Shown here: positions 17,472-25,609 of the stretch, piece after piece
Numbering within the stretch: the first letter of the stretch is position 1
Layout: each line of letters starts with the position of its first letter
Origin: Parasporobacterium sp.
Lineage (GTDB): Bacteria > Bacillota > Clostridia > Lachnospirales > Lachnospiraceae
NCBI GenBank assembly: GCA_017459985.1
Contig: JAFUBX010000026.1
Location: forward strand, 62,001 to 126,000
Length of the DNA stretch: 64,000 nt
Reading direction: 5' to 3'
The notes under the pieces: generated by a model
What the model was told of the DNA's origin: nothing
Databases searched by the model: none
What the model saw: the letters and a program-made list of their open reading frames with translations, nothing else
Made by a program: the position numbers and the translations under genes

Positions 17472-18719
17472 TTACATCCAGGTTTTCTTCCGTTCCTCAC
17501 AGATCTCCGCCAGGGAATCCAGTACTTCCCGGAACTTTGGCTCCGGGAGCGTTTCCTTCAGCCGGAACAGCAGATGATTTGCCATCCGGGCGGAGGCCCC
17601 CTTGATCTCGCCCGCAAGAGCGCGTCTGCTCTCTTCGTCCAGACCGCTGTGGCGGAACACCGGGGTCATACGGATCACAACGTCCTCCCCCGCAAATTCC
17701 TTCAGCTGATCGATCCGGGAGATCAGATCCTTACTGTCAAACCAGTCATAGAATCGCTGCTGCTCCTTCCGGATGATCTGCTCTGCCTTTTCCAGATTGT
17801 ATAACACCTTATCGGTATGGAGATCGATTTGGAACGAATCGATATCATACAGACTGATCCGGGGATGTTCTGATACGGCCGGTTCCACATCCCGGGGGAC
17901 GGCCAGATCGATCAGAATCACCGGATTTTCAAGGTTCACTCTGGACAGGGCTTCTTTTGTAATGGTATAATTGGGACTGCTGGTGGCGCTGACAACCAGC
18001 TCACACTCCGGAAGTTTCTGATACCGTTCGTCGTAACTGATCCGCCGGCAGCCCTCCGGAATATCCACAACCCCGTTATGATATTTCCGGACGGTTACGG
18101 TCACCTCAGCGCCTGCCTTCAGAAGGGTCTCCGCCGAAAGTCTCCCCATCATGCCGTTTCCGATCACCAGACATTGCTGGCCTTTAACGGAAAATCCCCG
18201 GGATTCCAGCTTTTCAAGGGCGGTCTGAATGACGGAACGGTCAGAGAGGGAAAGATCCGTTTCCGTCCGGACCTGTTTGCCGGCAGTCACCGCATGCCGG
18301 AACAGCACTTCCAGGGTATGATCCGCAGCCTGCATTCCCCGGGCCATAACCAGGGCTTCCCCGGTCTGGGTCAGAATCTGGCCTTCGCCCAGAATCCGGG
18401 ACTCCAGGCCGGCAGTCAGCCGGAACAGATGCTCTGCCGCTTCCTTTCCCTTCCGCTCCCGGAACAATGCCCGGGATTCCTCTGATTCCATATTCAGAAA
18501 CCGCAGCAGCACTCCCGCCGCGGAAATCTCCGTTTCTTCCGCCAGACTCAGCCAGATCTCCGTCCGGTTGCAGGTGGAAAGCAGGACACATCCGCTGATC
18601 ATCGGGTCCTGCATGATAAAGGCATAGGCCTGCTCCATTTTCTTTTTTGTAAAGGAGAACTGACTCCGGACATCCAGGGATGCCTGATTATGATCGATTC
18701 CCGCCATGCAAAGAACCAT
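17472..18719 (-). CDS. hemA: Glutamyl-tRNA reductase
   Basis: First committed enzyme of tetrapyrrole synthesis; it reduces glutamyl-tRNA to glutamate-1-semialdehyde with NADPH. Motifs are GIDHNQASLDVR at the start, STCNRTEIW with catalytic Cys50, GLESRILGEGQI and the NADPH segment VIGNGMMGRLSAE. The start is uncertain: ATG 18719 follows GGAG at 6 bases and puts the nucleophile at residue 50 as in other HemA proteins; in-frame ATG 18731 and GTG 18755 would add 4 or 12 residues. First gene of the operon. No riboswitch was recognised in the 285 bases upstream. Confidence 0.92.
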   Translation of the reverse strand: MVLCMAGIDHNQASLDVRSQFSFTKKKMEQAYAFIMQDPMISGCVLLSTCNRTEIWLSLAEETEISAAGVLLRFLNMESEESRALFRERKGKEAAEHLFRLTAGLESRILGEGQILTQTGEALVMARGMQAADHTLEVLFRHAVTAGKQVRTETDLSLSDRSVIQTALEKLESRGFSVKGQQCLVIGNGMMGRLSAETLLKAGAEVTVTVRKYHNGVVDIPEGCRRISYDERYQKLPECELVVSATSSPNYTITKEALSRVNLENPVILIDLAVPRDVEPAVSEHPRISLYDIDSFQIDLHTDKVLYNLEKAEQIIRKEQQRFYDWFDSKDLISRIDQLKEFAGEDVVIRMTPVFRHSGLDEESRRALAGEIKGASARMANHLLFRLKETLPEPKFREVLDSLAEICEERKKTWM

Positions 18720-18924
18720 GATCTGCTCCATTTCCGCGTGATACAAGAAAAGCACCTCATTGCTGCGATGCTTTCAGACTCCGGACCTCCATCAATATAA
18801 ATAAACACATACCCATATGGATGTCCGTAAGTGATATATCAGGCATAAATAAGCTGTTCTCTGCTAACTGATAGGTATTTTGCTGATAAGATCAGAGCCG
18901 CATTCCGCTGTCTGTATTGAAATA

Positions 18925-18953
18925 ATTTTATAAACCGGGTTATATTTTACCAA
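18925..18953 (-). promoter_or_regulatory. Candidate promoter of the tetrapyrrole operon
   Basis: On the minus strand TTGGTA (18953-18948) and TAAAAT (18930-18925) are 17 bases apart, in an AT-rich island. This is about 200 bases upstream of hemA, leaving a long leader in which no known riboswitch was recognised. Confidence 0.4.
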
Positions 18954-18985
18954 ATATATCAATATCGTGCAACCCGACCCTGTAT

Positions 18986-19058
18986 CATTTCCGCGGGATC
19001 TATGGCATTTCCGTCAGACTTTGCAACATTTCCGCGGGACCTATGACATTTCCGCGAG
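18986..19058. repeat. ~20-bp imperfect repeats at the 3' end of pncC
   Basis: Units begin with CATTTCCG at 18986, 19006, 19027 and 19047 (20, 21 and 20 bp apart); three carry CGCGGGA/CGCGAG and two share CTATGG/CTATGA. Read on the minus strand, they repeat the last codons and stop of pncC (GCGGAAATGTCATAG) three more times downstream of it. Confidence 0.65.
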
Positions 19059-19544
19059 TGCATCCGTGACAGCATCTGCCACAACATCCGCCATGTACAG
19101 TTTATAGGCCAGCCGCGAGGACTGGGGCGGCACCTGCAGATGGCGGCTTCGGACCATCTTTGGGAAGGCGATCGCAAAATATACTTCTCCGGGAACGCTG
19201 TCCGGATTCTCCGGATCCGCATTTCCGAAGGTTCCGGTCACGCCGATCCCGATGTCGGCCTGATAAGCATCGCGGCAGGCGGTTGCCATGGCTTCGGCGG
19301 TTTCGGTGGAATAGACCCCGTAAGCACGGATCACCTCCGCCGGAACCCCCTGCCGGATCTTGGCCTCATTGCTGTAGGTGACAAACGCGCCCTTTATGAT
19401 CGCGGAAGCCCCTTCCGTGTCCGTGATCAGCGATGCGATCTGGCCGGAGGTACAGCTTTCCATGGTGGTAATGCTCCGTCCTTCTCTGATCAGCCGCAGA
19501 GTCAGCTGTCTGTACTTTTCCCGAATTGTCATTTCATCAATCAT
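19041..19544 (-). CDS. pncC: Nicotinamide-nucleotide amidohydrolase (CinA C-terminal domain)
   Basis: A 167-residue stand-alone CinA-C domain that deamidates NMN to nicotinate mononucleotide in NAD salvage. It shows the family start (TTMESCTSGQIASLITDTEGAS), FVTYSNEAKIRQGVP, YGVYSTETAEAMA and IGIGVTGTFGNADPENPD. No clear ribosome binding site precedes ATG 19544 or the in-frame ATG at 19532, so the start is approximate. The C-terminal codons form the first unit of a ~20-bp tandem repeat. It lies upstream of hemA on the same strand but 285 bp away. Confidence 0.88.
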   Translation of the reverse strand: MIDEMTIREKYRQLTLRLIREGRSITTMESCTSGQIASLITDTEGASAIIKGAFVTYSNEAKIRQGVPAEVIRAYGVYSTETAEAMATACRDAYQADIGIGVTGTFGNADPENPDSVPGEVYFAIAFPKMVRSRHLQVPPQSSRLAYKLYMADVVADAVTDALAEMS

Positions 19545-19567
19545 ATTATTATCATGTCCGCCGATAT

Positions 19568-20087
19568 TCAGAAACTGAATTGTTCCAGTTCCCGATGGAT
19601 CAGTGCAAAATCCACCTCACACTTGCCTTCGGAGATCAATACCGGAATCCGACAGGACTTCTGCAACAAAGTCCGGTGCCCCGACGTATTTATTCTTCTT
19701 CAGATCTTCTTTCCTGCATAAAATCATGACATCCGGCTGTACCATGGTTTTATTGTCCCGATCCAGCTGCACATCGGCCGGTGCAGCAAAAGCCATCCAC
19801 CGGCAGTGATTTGAAGAAATGCATTGATCCAGAATACTCCATAGCTTCAGAACGATTCTTTGATGCACATAATCCGGAGCTGCCATATCAAAGATATATC
19901 CATCAATCAATTCTGTTCTCTGATCCTCCGGCAACGCATAATAGTCTTGTATGGTATATGGACCGATACTGTCTGCATCATAACTTACTCCCGGATCCTG
20001 AAGAGCAGAAACCCCGGAAAGTTCCGCGATCTTTTCGTTGGAGTATCCCAGTTCCTTTTATCTTGTGATCATCTCATCAATGGTCAT
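19568..20087 (-). pseudogene. Uma2 family endonuclease (DUF820), decayed
   Basis: The remains of a Uma2 PD-(D/E)XK-type nuclease. Translation from ATG 20087 gives MTIDEMITR, then an in-frame TAA (20060-20058). The same frame continues with KELGYSNEKIAELSGVSA (HTH-like) and the Uma2 core (TELIDGYIFDMAAPDYVHQ, VQPDVMILC, GAPDFVAEVLSDSG). Just after the EVLS motif the frame runs into a stop (RRQV*), while the neighbouring frame reads LISEGKCEVDFALIHREL to a stop at 19568, as expected for the family C-terminus. The segment with the remaining catalytic residues is missing. One nonsense change plus an internal deletion with frameshift therefore inactivate it. Intact relatives often sit in multicopy families in cyanobacteria and Firmicutes. 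Confidence 0.85.
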
Positions 20088-20324
20088 ACGAGGGTCTCCC
20101 TGCTGATTTTTGATTCATTGTATCATGTCCATCTCAGGAATGCAGCCATTTATCAATCGTTTTTCAACCGTTCAATCCTTTTTAAATCCGCATTGCAAAT
20201 ATTTCTGTGATTACAGTCTCGTTTATCATGGATCGATCAGGGCAGATTATGATATCCTGTTTTGACCGGTGTCCGCTGCGATCACATCATTCGCATGACT
20301 TTCCTTCCCGGATGTCATGCGATT
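20088..20324. other. Intergenic stretch without recognised gene
   Basis: AT-richer sequence between the Uma2 pseudogene and the first family A element. No convincing reading frame, RNA gene or terminator was seen. It may hold the former promoter of the pseudogene. Confidence 0.5.
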
Positions 20325-20545
20325 TACCGCAATGCTGCATTTTTTCGTCAGCCGCTGTCAAAGATCTCACGCATTGCTGCAATTTTTCGTCAATGCAGTT
20401 CTGAAAGGGGCATTTCTGCCAGAAATCTCACGCATTGCTGCATTTTTTCGGCAAAAACCAGGTCCGCAAGAGATGTCTGCCGAAAATCTCACGCATTGCT
20501 GCAAATTTTCGGCAGCCCCTGTCAAAAACTGCGAGCATTGCGGTA
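20325..20545. repeat. Family A element, copy 1 (221 bp, inverted ends)
   Basis: It begins TACCGCAATGCT and ends AGCATTGCGGTA, which are perfect 12-bp inverted repeats. Five GCAATGC/GCATTGC cores start at 20329, 20371, 20432, 20493 and 20535 (spacing 42, 61, 61, 42). Several cores lie in the loop of a hairpin with CTGCCGAAAA / TTTTCGGCAG-like arms. Copy 2 at 49624-49844 has the same length and spacing with roughly 80% identity by eye. There is no open frame. Confidence 0.85.
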
Positions 20546-20657
20546 CCTGACGGAAGGTACCACAGGAAAACGCTTCATTTCCAACACCCGGCCTTCCGCC
20601 AGACAGAGAATTAAAAACAATTCATCATGACAAAGAATCATGGAAAACGGGTTGTTT

Positions 20658-20689
20658 TTCATCTGATTTTCATTTAGCATGCTTATAAT
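20658..20689 (+). promoter_or_regulatory. Promoter of the two-component operon with 11-bp TTCAT repeats
   Basis: TTCAT occurs at 20658-20662 and 20669-20673, exactly 11 bp apart, and TATAAT follows at 20684-20689. The repeats cover the place of a -35 box, as for PhoB/OmpR-class activators. The same arrangement is found at 23081, 28648 and 49348, which points to autoregulation by the encoded response regulator. Confidence 0.7.
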
Positions 20690-20741
20690 GATGATGAAAT
20701 GCGGATCTGCGCAAAGATTCAGAAAAGGGATGGGAAAAGAT

Positions 20742-21419
20742 ATGAGGATTTTGCTGGCGGAAGATGAAAAATCCATCAACCGCGTGATCACAAGGCGGCT
20801 CGTCTGGGAGGGATATTCGGTGGACTCCTGTTTTGACGGACAGGAGGCGCTGGATTATCTGAATGCCATGGAATATGATGCTGTCATACTGGATGTAATG
20901 ATGCCGAAGATCGATGGTTTTGAGGTGCTGACTCAGATGCGGGAGCGGGGAGATGATACGCCGGTATTATTTCTGACTGCAAGGGATTCCCTGGCTGATA
21001 AGGTGGAAGGGCTGGACCTCGGCGCGGATGACTATCTGGTAAAGCCCTTCGAATTCGATGAGCTGATGGCAAGGCTCCGGGTGCTCACAAGGCGCAAGGT
21101 TACTTCTCCGACCAGCCTTTATGTCTGCGAAGACCTCACCCTGGACAGCACCCATCACAAAGTGAACCGGGGAGATCAGGAACTGACCCTGACCGCCAAG
21201 GAATTTGCCCTGCTGGAATATCTGATCCGCAACAAGGGAGTCGTACTCAGCCGGGAGCAGATCGAATCCAATCTCTGGAACTGGGACTGTATCGTCGGTT
21301 CCAACGTGGTGGATGTTTATATCCGTATGTTGCGGAAAAAGGTGGACGCGCAGTTTGATCATAAGCTGATCCAGACTGTCCGGGGCTACGGATATGTGCT
21401 GAAGGAAGTGGAAGAATGA
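20742..21419 (+). CDS. OmpR/PhoB family response regulator
   Basis: A DNA-binding response regulator of 225 residues. The receiver domain (1-118) has the acidic pair in LLAEDEKS, phospho-acceptor Asp in DAVILDVMMPKIDG, Thr in LFLTARDS and Lys in LVKPFEFDE. The C-terminal winged helix (about 128-222) has LTAKEFALLEYLIRN and RKKVDAQFDHKLIQTVRGYG. ATG 20742 begins exactly at the receiver strand; longer in-frame starts lie upstream. It overlaps the kinase gene by 4 bp. Winged-helix regulators of this class bind 11-bp direct repeats, matching the TTCAT arrays at its own promoter and three others here. Confidence 0.93.
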   Translation: MRILLAEDEKSINRVITRRLVWEGYSVDSCFDGQEALDYLNAMEYDAVILDVMMPKIDGFEVLTQMRERGDDTPVLFLTARDSLADKVEGLDLGADDYLVKPFEFDELMARLRVLTRRKVTSPTSLYVCEDLTLDSTHHKVNRGDQELTLTAKEFALLEYLIRNKGVVLSREQIESNLWNWDCIVGSNVVDVYIRMLRKKVDAQFDHKLIQTVRGYGYVLKEVEE

Positions 21420-23023
21420 AGCTGCAGACAAAGCTGACTTTATGGTTTGCCGCTCTGCTCCTTTTGGTGGCGGGAGCCTTACTGCTCGCGCTTCAGATGG
21501 TCTCCGGCAGCGCTGCCCGAAACACGGCTTCGACCACATTGAAAAATGCGGTCAACAGTTTTGCAGGCGAGCTGGATTATGACCACGGCCAGCTGCGCAT
21601 CAGTAAATCCGGCACTTATGACGACGGCGCATACCTGCAGGTATACAGCGCCGACGGAAGTGAACTGCTGGCCGGATCGGATGTGTTTTCGATCCAGTCC
21701 CTGATGCCGGATTTCCTGTGGTCCCACGATGCGGGACAGGTCTTTCCTATTGACACGGAGGAAGCCAGTGTCTATTGCCTGATCCGCTGGCTGTCGGAAG
21801 ACGCAGATGACCACGGTCATTCCGGAAAGAAAGGCGGCGCCGAAGAGCCGTTTTCTGTAAAGGACGGGGAGGACGGGTCGAAGCCCGCCAAATCAGACGA
21901 AAACGGGACGAAGTCCGCCAGATCAGACGAAGACAGAACGAAATCCGCTGAATCAGACACTGGTGAGGAAAGCCCGAAGCTCACCAGACAGGAATCAGAA
22001 GACTCCGGAGAAATCCTGAATTTTCAAAATGGCAGCAGCCCGGAGGATGGGGAATCAGGCGGAGTCTGGATCGTTGGGATCCTGCCCCGGGACAGTATGG
22101 ATAATCTCATGAATTCCATCATGCGGATGGGATATATCGGGCTTCCGGTCATTCTGCTGCTCGCCGTTTTGGGAGGCTGGGCAATTGCCGGCTCCTCCCT
22201 GCGGCCGCTGCGCAGCATCACGGAATCCGCCAGAAAGATCCGTGACGGCAGCGACCTGTCCCGCCGGATCGAGATCCGGGATGGAAAGGATGAAGTTCAC
22301 GAACTCGCGGAAACCTTCAACAGCATGATGAGCCGTCTGGAGCGTTCCTTCAACGCGGAGCGGCAATTCACCAGCGATGCTTCCCACGAGCTGCGCACCC
22401 CGACGACCGTTATCCTCGCCGAATGTGAAATGGCGGAAAAGGCAGCCGGAGAGGAAGAGGTCGTTCAGGAGTCCATCCGGGAGATCCACAAGCAGGCCCG
22501 GAAAATGTCTGAGCTGATCGGAAAGCTCCTCTCCTACACCCGTCTGGAACAGGGAACCCGCCGGATCGACCGGGAAGCAGTGGATCTTTCGGAACTGGTG
22601 GAGGATGTCTGCGAAGAACAGCGGACCGTGGCAGTCCGGGGAATTCAGATCCGGAGCGAGACGCAGCCGGATCTTATGGTTATGGGGGATACCTCCCTTC
22701 TCATCAGCCTGATCCAGAACCTGGTGTCCAATGCAGTCAAATACGGAAAAGACAATGGCCATGTCCTGGTCAGAACTTATGTGCAGGGAAAGAATGCCTG
22801 CGTCCTGGTCCGGGACGACGGCATCGGCATTGCCCGGGAAGACCTGGATCATATCTGGAACCGGTTCTATCAGACAGACCGTTCCCGCAGCGATGAATCC
22901 CGGGGCGTCGGCCTGGGGCTCAGCCTTGCCAGCCAGATCGCCCGCCTGCATCATGGCGAAATCACGGTGACCAGCACATTGGGGGAAGGCAGCGAATTTA
23001 TCTTCTCCATGCCCGCCGAATAA
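21416..23023 (+). CDS. Sensor histidine kinase with large extracellular Ser/Asp/Lys-rich segment
   Basis: Partner of the adjacent response regulator; 535 residues. Membrane helices lie at about 8-30 and 235-258, enclosing an extracellular domain. Residues about 135-205 of that domain are low-complexity with repeats such as SDENGTKSARSDEDRTKSAE. HAMP is at about 258-310 and HisKA at about 318-380 with the phospho-histidine in ASHELRTP. The ATPase domain carries the N-box QNLVSNAVKYGK, DDGIGIA and GVGLGLSLA. The repeated charged stretch is unusual for a sensor and resembles the tail of the PepSY protein at 28736. A hairpin terminator follows the gene. Confidence 0.92.
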   Translation: MKLQTKLTLWFAALLLLVAGALLLALQMVSGSAARNTASTTLKNAVNSFAGELDYDHGQLRISKSGTYDDGAYLQVYSADGSELLAGSDVFSIQSLMPDFLWSHDAGQVFPIDTEEASVYCLIRWLSEDADDHGHSGKKGGAEEPFSVKDGEDGSKPAKSDENGTKSARSDEDRTKSAESDTGEESPKLTRQESEDSGEILNFQNGSSPEDGESGGVWIVGILPRDSMDNLMNSIMRMGYIGLPVILLLAVLGGWAIAGSSLRPLRSITESARKIRDGSDLSRRIEIRDGKDEVHELAETFNSMMSRLERSFNAERQFTSDASHELRTPTTVILAECEMAEKAAGEEEVVQESIREIHKQARKMSELIGKLLSYTRLEQGTRRIDREAVDLSELVEDVCEEQRTVAVRGIQIRSETQPDLMVMGDTSLLISLIQNLVSNAVKYGKDNGHVLVRTYVQGKNACVLVRDDGIGIAREDLDHIWNRFYQTDRSRSDESRGVGLGLSLASQIARLHHGEITVTSTLGEGSEFIFSMPAE

Positions 23024-23052
23024 CCCCTGCCGGCTTCATGAACACGAATCCG

Positions 23053-23082
23053 GAGCAGCCACTTTCAAAGGCTGCTCTTTTT
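23053..23082 (+). terminator. Rho-independent terminator of the two-component operon
   Basis: GAGCAGCC (23053-23060) pairs with GGCTGCTC (23070-23077) around a 9-base loop and is followed by a T run. It directly abuts the TTCAT array of the next promoter. Confidence 0.8.
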
Positions 23083-23134
23083 CATTTGATTTTCATCTTT
23101 GCTTCATAACAGTTTCATGTCCTCTTTGTAAAGT
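23081..23134 (+). promoter_or_regulatory. Promoter of the redox operon with four 11-bp TTCAT repeats
   Basis: TTCAT begins at 23081, 23092, 23103 and 23114, a perfect 11-bp period. A -10-like TAAAGT follows at 23129-23134, the same distance from the last repeat as at 20684, 28696 and 49396. No separate -35 box is seen, consistent with a strictly activated promoter. The ATG of the operon is at 23173 with AGGAGG upstream. Confidence 0.72.
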
Positions 23135-23172
23135 ATCATCCATATCATGGTTTTATTTTACAAGGAGGATTT

Positions 23173-24453
23173 ATGCTGAATACAAAACAGATCCGGATGG
23201 CCTCCGGGCCAGTCCGTCCCGCAGCGGCTTATACAGAAGAATTTATGGAAACGCTCCATCGGATCCGGCAGGATCATCCCCAGCTTTCCTCACTGGGGTA
23301 TTTCCTGGATACCGCGGAGCAATGGTTCGGCTGGGCGTCCGAAGCCCGGCCGGAAGTGGTGGTTCTCGGACCGGACCTTCCGGAGGAGCTGATCCTGGCT
23401 GCAGGGGCTGTCCCCTACTGGCTTCTGGGCGGAAGCTTATTCAGCACTTCCTGGTCAGATGATCTGGTCCCCCGGGACACCGATCCCGTCAGCCGTTCAA
23501 TCCTGGGATATATTCACCGTCCCGGCGGTCCCGATTTTTCGGAATCCCTGTTCCTTATCCCCTTATCCTGCGACAGTATGCGCAAGATCGCGTATCAGCT
23601 GAAGCAGGAAGGCAAAAAGCTCTTTCTTGTGGACATTCCGCCGGAACAAAACAGACGGGAATCGATTCTTCAGTGGCAGAAACAGATGTTCCGGATGATG
23701 GAGGCCGTTGCGGATCATACGAACACCCGCGTTACCCGGCGCAGGCTGATCGATGCCCGGCTGACGGTTTCCCGGGCCAGAAAACTGCTGTCCGTCTTTC
23801 TGGATCTGGCCCGCGGCAGGGAAGATCTGCTGACCTTTGCCGCCCGGCAGCTGGTCAGAACCAGCTATTACTACACGGAAGATCCGGAGGAATGGTCGGA
23901 TCACCTTGAGATCCTCTGCCAGGAACTCAAATCGCATACTGCCCGTCTGTATCCCCGCTTCCGCCGGCCCGGGATCCTGCTGGCAGGTTCCCCAGTCCTA
24001 TTTCCGAATTATAAGATCCCGTTTCTTCTGCAGGAGATCGGACTGGATATCCGGGAATGTGTCGATCCCGCTGCCCTGAAGCAGTACGGCACCAATACCG
24101 GGCGGATCCTGCAGGGAGGCCGGGACCGTATGATCCGGGCCATCGCGGCGGAACGCTACCGGTACAATGCGTCTTCCTCCTTTGTTTCCAATGACGCGAT
24201 GTACCGTTATATCATCGGCAGTCTGATGCATGGTGACATCGAAGGAGTTGTGTACCATGTCCTCAAAGGACAGATCGAATACGACTTCGAGCTGGAGCGT
24301 CTGGAATCTCTGTTTTCCGATTACGGCATTCCTGTTTTCCGTCTGGAAACGGACTATCAGTATCAGGACGTGGAGCAGCTCCGGATCCGTATGGAAGCCT
24401 TTGCGGAAATGCTGGAGCAGAATCGTTATCAGGAGGTGAAGCAGGCGCAATGA
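23173..24453 (+). CDS. Degenerate 2-hydroxyacyl-CoA dehydratase (HgdB/BcrC)-like subunit
   Basis: A 426-residue protein of the HgdB/BcrB/double-cubane superfamily. It shares fold landmarks with the product of 25610 (LAGSPVLFPNYKIPFLLQEIG; IEGVVYHVLKGQIEYDFE; FRLETDYQYQDVEQLRIR). Most cluster ligands are lost: the PRDxC position is Asp104, CDC reads C133-D-S135, and the RGC position is Gln367; only Cys133 remains of those. It has just three cysteines (133, 249, 296). It may be a structural partner of the cysteine-rich paralogue rather than a cluster-binding catalyst. It overlaps the polyferredoxin gene by 4 bp and is first in an operon controlled by the TTCAT promoter. Confidence 0.82.
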   Translation: MLNTKQIRMASGPVRPAAAYTEEFMETLHRIRQDHPQLSSLGYFLDTAEQWFGWASEARPEVVVLGPDLPEELILAAGAVPYWLLGGSLFSTSWSDDLVPRDTDPVSRSILGYIHRPGGPDFSESLFLIPLSCDSMRKIAYQLKQEGKKLFLVDIPPEQNRRESILQWQKQMFRMMEAVADHTNTRVTRRRLIDARLTVSRARKLLSVFLDLARGREDLLTFAARQLVRTSYYYTEDPEEWSDHLEILCQELKSHTARLYPRFRRPGILLAGSPVLFPNYKIPFLLQEIGLDIRECVDPAALKQYGTNTGRILQGGRDRMIRAIAAERYRYNASSSFVSNDAMYRYIIGSLMHGDIEGVVYHVLKGQIEYDFELERLESLFSDYGIPVFRLETDYQYQDVEQLRIRMEAFAEMLEQNRYQEVKQAQ

Positions 24454-25601
24454 GATCCCGAAAAAAACTCGTCATCACGGTCCTGGCCTGCCTGGGGATC
24501 GCATGTCCGGCTTACTTTGCTGGCAATCTTTTGTTTTTCGGATTCCCGGAAGAGGGGACGGATTATCCTGGCACCCTGCTGCCCTTCCTGATCATCCTCG
24601 CAGCATCGGCCGCCGGCATCATACTCTGTGTATTCCTGCGCCGCAGGATTTCCGGAACCGAACGGATCCAGGCCCGCGCTTCCCGAACCGGCAGGTCCGG
24701 CGCGAAGGATCTGATCCCGAAGCAGAAGCCTTCGGTATTTATGATCCTTCGCTGGGGACTTATGATCGTTTTTTCCTTCTTTATGATCGCCGGGGGACTG
24801 CTGTTCGGCCTCAGGATCTCCAGCCTCAGCATTCCGGTGCTGTCCTGCCCCTGGAACCGGGAGCAGATGGCGGAAGCAAGCTGCTATTATCTCTCCCATC
24901 TGAATGAACTGTTCGAGCTTCCTCTCACCGACATTCTGCTCTTTTTTGCCAGTACGCTGGGATTTACGATCGTGCTGGGACGGATCATGTGCGGGTTCTT
25001 ATGCCCTATGGGACTGATCCAGGATCTGATGGACAAACTGCGTCAGAAGCTTTGCATGAATGGCTTTACCATGAACGAAAAACGCTACCAGGCCGTAAAA
25101 CCGGTTAAATGGTGTCTGTTATTTCTCTTTTTCGGGCTCTGGTTTGCAGGGGGTAATTTCTGCAATTTCTGTCCCGCGATTACCGTTTCCCCGATCCTGG
25201 CAGGAATGAGCACCAGTTTGTATGTCAGCGGATTTCTCATGATTCTGGTCCTGATCGGAAGCTTTTTTAAACGGCGGATGTGGTGTCTGGTCTGCCCTCT
25301 GGGATATCTGGTCGGTCTGCTGCATAAAATCTCCCTGTTCCGGATCAGAAAGGACTGTACCGCCTGCACGGAATGCGGCGCCTGTTACGAAGCCTGTCCC
25401 ATGGGAATCAAGCTGATCTACACTGAGCGGGAGAACACGGATGTCACAGATGTCAACTGCATTATGTGCGGGGAATGCATCCGGAAATGTCCGGAAGACA
25501 ACGCCCTGTCCATGACATTTGCCGGAAAGCAGATCTACACAGCCTCCCGGGCACAGGTCATGAGCAGCTACCAAAGGAATCTGCGAAAGGAAGAAAGGTG
25601 A
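24450..25601 (+). CDS. Membrane polyferredoxin (NapH/CcoG-like 4Fe-4S protein)
   Basis: A 383-residue membrane protein. Helices lie at about 10-28, 43-62, 96-120, 160-178, 220-240 and 255-275. Two cytoplasmic cysteine motifs of the NapH type, CGFLCPMG and CLVCPLG, follow membrane spans. The soluble C-terminus has two ferredoxin motifs, CTACTECGACYEACP and CIMCGECIRKCP, for two [4Fe-4S] clusters. NapH-type proteins pass electrons across or along the membrane. Here it is placed to feed low-potential electrons to the activator/reductase proteins encoded next to it. Overlaps the upstream gene by 4 bp. Confidence 0.87.
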   Translation: MRSRKKLVITVLACLGIACPAYFAGNLLFFGFPEEGTDYPGTLLPFLIILAASAAGIILCVFLRRRISGTERIQARASRTGRSGAKDLIPKQKPSVFMILRWGLMIVFSFFMIAGGLLFGLRISSLSIPVLSCPWNREQMAEASCYYLSHLNELFELPLTDILLFFASTLGFTIVLGRIMCGFLCPMGLIQDLMDKLRQKLCMNGFTMNEKRYQAVKPVKWCLLFLFFGLWFAGGNFCNFCPAITVSPILAGMSTSLYVSGFLMILVLIGSFFKRRMWCLVCPLGYLVGLLHKISLFRIRKDCTACTECGACYEACPMGIKLIYTERENTDVTDVNCIMCGECIRKCPEDNALSMTFAGKQIYTASRAQVMSSYQRNLRKEER

Positions 25602-25609
25602 GATCCCAT

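Noticed and set aside
18756-18985. Riboswitch in the leader of the tetrapyrrole operon
   Set aside because: No cobalamin-riboswitch or other known conserved core was recognised in the leader; only a promoter candidate and the 20-bp repeats were seen.
20325-20545. Possible CRISPR array (regular GCATTGC cores)
   Set aside because: The conserved parts are short hairpin arms rather than identical direct repeats, spacing is 42/61/61/42, the two loci share the same 'spacers', and there are no cas genes.
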